Of a stretch of DNA of 5,277 nt, positions 3,391 through 5,277 are shown one piece after another. The first letter of the stretch is position 1. Each line of letters begins with the position of its first letter. The position numbers and the translations under genes are program-made. Location: positions 1 to 5,277 of the forward strand of contig CAMOEO010000229.1 in assembly GCA_946612175.1 (NCBI GenBank). Reading direction: 5' to 3'. Origin of the DNA: an uncultured Verrucomicrobiota bacterium. GTDB taxonomy: Bacteria > Verrucomicrobiota > Kiritimatiellia > RFP12 > UBA3636. The notes under the pieces are model-generated. The model did not search any database. It was not told the origin of the DNA and saw only the letters and a list, made by a program, of their open reading frames with translations.

Positions 3391-5277
3391 ATGAAGAACG
3401 CACCCCGAAAGAAGACGGTCCCCGCCGCCCCCGCGGCGGAGGCGATCCGCGTCCGCGGCGCCCGCCAGAACAACCTCCGCGGCGTCGACCTGGACATCCC
3501 GGCCGGCCTCTTCACGGTCGTGACCGGCGTGTCGGGCTCGGGCAAGTCCTCCCTCGTCTTCGACACCGTCTACGCCGAGGGGCAGCGCCGCTACATCGAG
3601 ACGTTCTCCCCCTACGCCCGCCAGTTCCTCGACCGCCTCCCGCCGCCGCTCGTCGATTCGGTCGACGGCATCCCGCCCGCCATCGCGATCCGCCAGTCGA
3701 ACCCGGTCCGCAACTCCCGCTCGACGGTCGGCACGATGACGGAGCTGCACGACCACCTCAAGCAGCTCTTCGCCTCCTGCGCCCGCCTCTTCTGCCCGCG
3801 CTGCGGCCGCGAGATCGTCCCGGCCGCGCCCGACTCCGTCTTCGAGGACCTTCTCCGCCGCGGCCTCGCCGGAAGCCGCGCCGTCGTCGCGTTCGAGGTC
3901 GAGGTCCCGGCCTCGGTCCCGCGCGAGGACGCCCTCGCGCTCCTCGCCTCGCAGGGCTTCGCCCGGGTGCGCGAGGCCGGCGGCGGGCGCTTCCGCGTGG
4001 ACGTGGACATGCTCCGCGTCGAGGAGGCGCGGCGCGCGCGGTTCTGCGAGAGCCTCGAGACGGCGTTCGCGCGCGGCCGCGGCGCGGCGCTCGTCCTCCC
4101 CCTCGCGGAGGACCGCTCCGAGGGGGATCCCCTGCGATACTCCACCCGCCTCGAGTGCCCCGACTGCGGCGAATCGTTCGAGGAGCCCTCCCCGAACCTC
4201 TTCTCCTTCAACTCCCCCGTCGGGGCCTGCCCGCGCTGCCGCGGGTTCGGGCGCGTGATCGGCGTGTCGGAGGCGCTCGTCGTCCCCGAGCCGGGCAAGT
4301 CGCTCGCGGAGGGCTGCCTCAAGCCGTTCCAGACCAAGTCCTTCCTCGACGCGCAGCGCATGCTCGTGCGCCGCGCGAAGGAGATCGGCTGCCCCGTCGA
4401 CGTGCCGTGGTCGAAGCTCCCCGCCAGGTGGCGCAAGTGGGCCTGGGACGGCGAGACGGACGACTGGGAGAGCGGCCTGTGGCCCGGCGTGGCGGAGTTC
4501 TTCCGCTGGCTCGAGGGCCGCGCCTACAAGCTGCACGTCCGCGTGATGCTCTCGCGCTACCGCGAATACGCGCCGTGCCCCGAATGCGGCGGCGCCCGCC
4601 TGCGCCCCGCGGCGCTGGCGTGGCGGCTCGTCGCGGGGGGCGCCTCGCACACCGTCCCCTCGCTCAACGCCCTCACCGTCTCGGAGGCGCGCGCCTTCCT
4701 CGAGGCGGCGCGCGCGGAGGCGGAGCCCGGCACGCCGCGCGGCGACGCCGCCCTCGCCGTCCTCGACGGCATCCTGCCCCGCCTGCGCTACCTCGAGGAG
4801 GCCGGCGTCGGCTACCTGACGCTCGACCGCCAGTCCCGCACGCTCTCCGGCGGCGAGGCGCAGCGCATCGCGCTCACGACAGCCCTCGGCTCGAACCTCG
4901 TCGGGACGCTCTTCGTCCTCGACGAGCCCTCCGTCGGCCTCCACCCGCGCGACATCGACCGCCTGGTCGCGATCCTGCGCCGCCTCCGCGACGCCGGCAA
5001 CACCGTCCTCGTCGTCGAGCACGACCCCGCCGTCATCCTCGCCGCCGACCGCGTCGTCGAGCTCGGCCCCGGCCCCGGCGAGAACGGCGGCACGGTCGTC
5101 TTCCAAGGCACCGTCCCGGAACTGCTCCGCTGCACCTCCTCCGTCTCCGCGCCCTACCTCCGCGCCGCCGCCGCGCCCGGCCTGCCCCCCTCCGCCCCCG
5201 CGCTCGGCCTGCCCCCCTCCGCCCCCGCGCCCGGCCTGCCCCCCTCCGAGAGGGGGGTGGCGCGAAGCGCCGGGGGG
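3391..5277 (+). CDS. uvrA: UvrA-type excinuclease ABC subunit A, N-terminal part (runs off window end)
   Basis: DNA damage-recognition ATPase of nucleotide excision repair, which loads UvrB at lesions; cytoplasmic. The 629 codons in view have no stop, so the gene continues beyond the edge. Landmarks in order: UvrA start region (IRVRGARQNNL, 19-29), Walker A GVSGSGKS (46-53), STVGT (111-115), Cys pairs C135/C138, C256/C259 with C280/C283 (classical UvrA zinc module), C396/C399 (CPECGGARL), signature LSGGEAQR (485-492), Walker B and Glu (TLFVLDEP, 506-513), and H-loop VVEHD (541-545). This completes ABC half I. From about 590 a Pro-rich linker begins where canonical UvrA would enter ABC half II, which would lie outside. 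Residues 380-405 (YKLHVRVMLSRYREYAPCPE) differ from canonical UvrA and recall the very long tandem UvrAs of some phyla, from memory. No Shine-Dalgarno precedes the ATG; the mRNA is probably leaderless. The next in-frame ATG (residue 116) is past Walker A. Confidence 0.95.
   Translation, partial: MKNAPRKKTVPAAPAAEAIRVRGARQNNLRGVDLDIPAGLFTVVTGVSGSGKSSLVFDTVYAEGQRRYIETFSPYARQFLDRLPPPLVDSVDGIPPAIAIRQSNPVRNSRSTVGTMTELHDHLKQLFASCARLFCPRCGREIVPAAPDSVFEDLLRRGLAGSRAVVAFEVEVPASVPREDALALLASQGFARVREAGGGRFRVDVDMLRVEEARRARFCESLETAFARGRGAALVLPLAEDRSEGDPLRYSTRLECPDCGESFEEPSPNLFSFNSPVGACPRCRGFGRVIGVSEALVVPEPGKSLAEGCLKPFQTKSFLDAQRMLVRRAKEIGCPVDVPWSKLPARWRKWAWDGETDDWESGLWPGVAEFFRWLEGRAYKLHVRVMLSRYREYAPCPECGGARLRPAALAWRLVAGGASHTVPSLNALTVSEARAFLEAARAEAEPGTPRGDAALAVLDGILPRLRYLEEAGVGYLTLDRQSRTLSGGEAQRIALTTALGSNLVGTLFVLDEPSVGLHPRDIDRLVAILRRLRDAGNTVLVVEHDPAVILAADRVVELGPGPGENGGTVVFQGTVPELLRCTSSVSAPYLRAAAAPGLPPSAPALGLPPSAPAPGLPPSERGVARSAGG
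5173..5248 (+). repeat. 27-bp tandem repeat (2.8 copies) inside uvrA
   Basis: Two full units (5173-5199 and 5200-5226) and a 22-base partial unit (5227-5248) differ by a single C/T change in the second. In the uvrA frame each encodes nine residues, A-(P/L)-G-L-P-P-S-A-P, giving a proline-rich flexible linker from residue 595. A unit length divisible by three keeps the frame when copy number changes. Confidence 0.9.
5239..5277. repeat. REP-like double-hairpin element at the window edge
   Basis: Two adjacent perfect inverted repeats are seen: an 8-bp stem (5239-5246 with 5250-5257, loop CGA) and a 5-bp stem (GGCGC 5259-5263 with GCGCC 5267-5271, loop GAA), then G6 at the edge. Paired G/C hairpins of this form resemble dispersed palindromic elements found in many copies in some bacteria. 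Here the element is read through in frame as part of uvrA. Whether other copies exist in this genome cannot be seen. Confidence 0.55.

Noticed and set aside
3334..5106. 590-codon minus-strand open frame opposite uvrA
   Set aside because: Low-complexity Ala/Arg/Glu/Gly/Asp-rich product with no motifs. The plus strand encodes an unambiguous UvrA ABC module over the same DNA.
5173..5277. CRISPR-like or phage attachment repeat at the right edge
   Set aside because: The units are directly adjacent with no spacers, coding in frame, and there is no integrase or Cas gene in view.

Overview
This is a very GC-rich (roughly 70% by eye) bacterial chromosome segment. It carries three complete genes and the 5' part of a fourth. 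Codon third positions are almost all G or C, so long open frames also appear antisense to the real genes; I treat those as artefacts. The promoters are bacterial sigma70-like with extended -10 boxes (TGnTAnnAT), and two genes have AAGGA-type ribosome binding sites. Together with the UvrA variant, this loosely suggests a GC-rich member of the Planctomycetota/Verrucomicrobiota/Lentisphaerota area. That placement is a weak inference, and no marker gene here settles it.

Layout. Positions 1-235 hold no gene I can support. A promoter at 236-264 and a ribosome binding site at 291-295 lead into a transporter of the dicarboxylate/amino acid:cation symporter (SDF/DAACS, GltPh-like) family at 302-1519. 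A 40-base, almost pure pyrimidine spacer follows, then a small protein of unknown function at 1560-2090 (GTG start, C-terminal coiled coil), probably in the same transcript. Convergent to these, with a 21-base gap, is a sugar phosphate isomerase/epimerase-type TIM-barrel protein on the minus strand (3257-2112). It is transcribed divergently from a uvrA-type gene that starts at 3391 and runs off the window at 5277 without a stop.

The 133-base divergent region (3258-3390) is compact. Two extended -10 promoters point outward from one shared hexamer at 3352-3357, with a C5-A-G5 palindrome beside it. The uvrA promoter sits so close to the ATG that its mRNA should be leaderless or nearly so.

The uvrA fragment encodes the whole first ABC half (Walker A, zinc-binding Cys pairs, signature, Walker B, H-loop). 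It then enters a Pro-rich linker made of a 27-bp tandem repeat that ends in a G/C double-hairpin element resembling a dispersed palindromic repeat. Apart from probable co-transcription of the first two genes, nothing shows that these genes form one pathway. I see no convincing undescribed system. The most unusual points are the altered substrate and cation site of the transporter, the shared divergent promoter, and the repeat element inside the uvrA reading frame.
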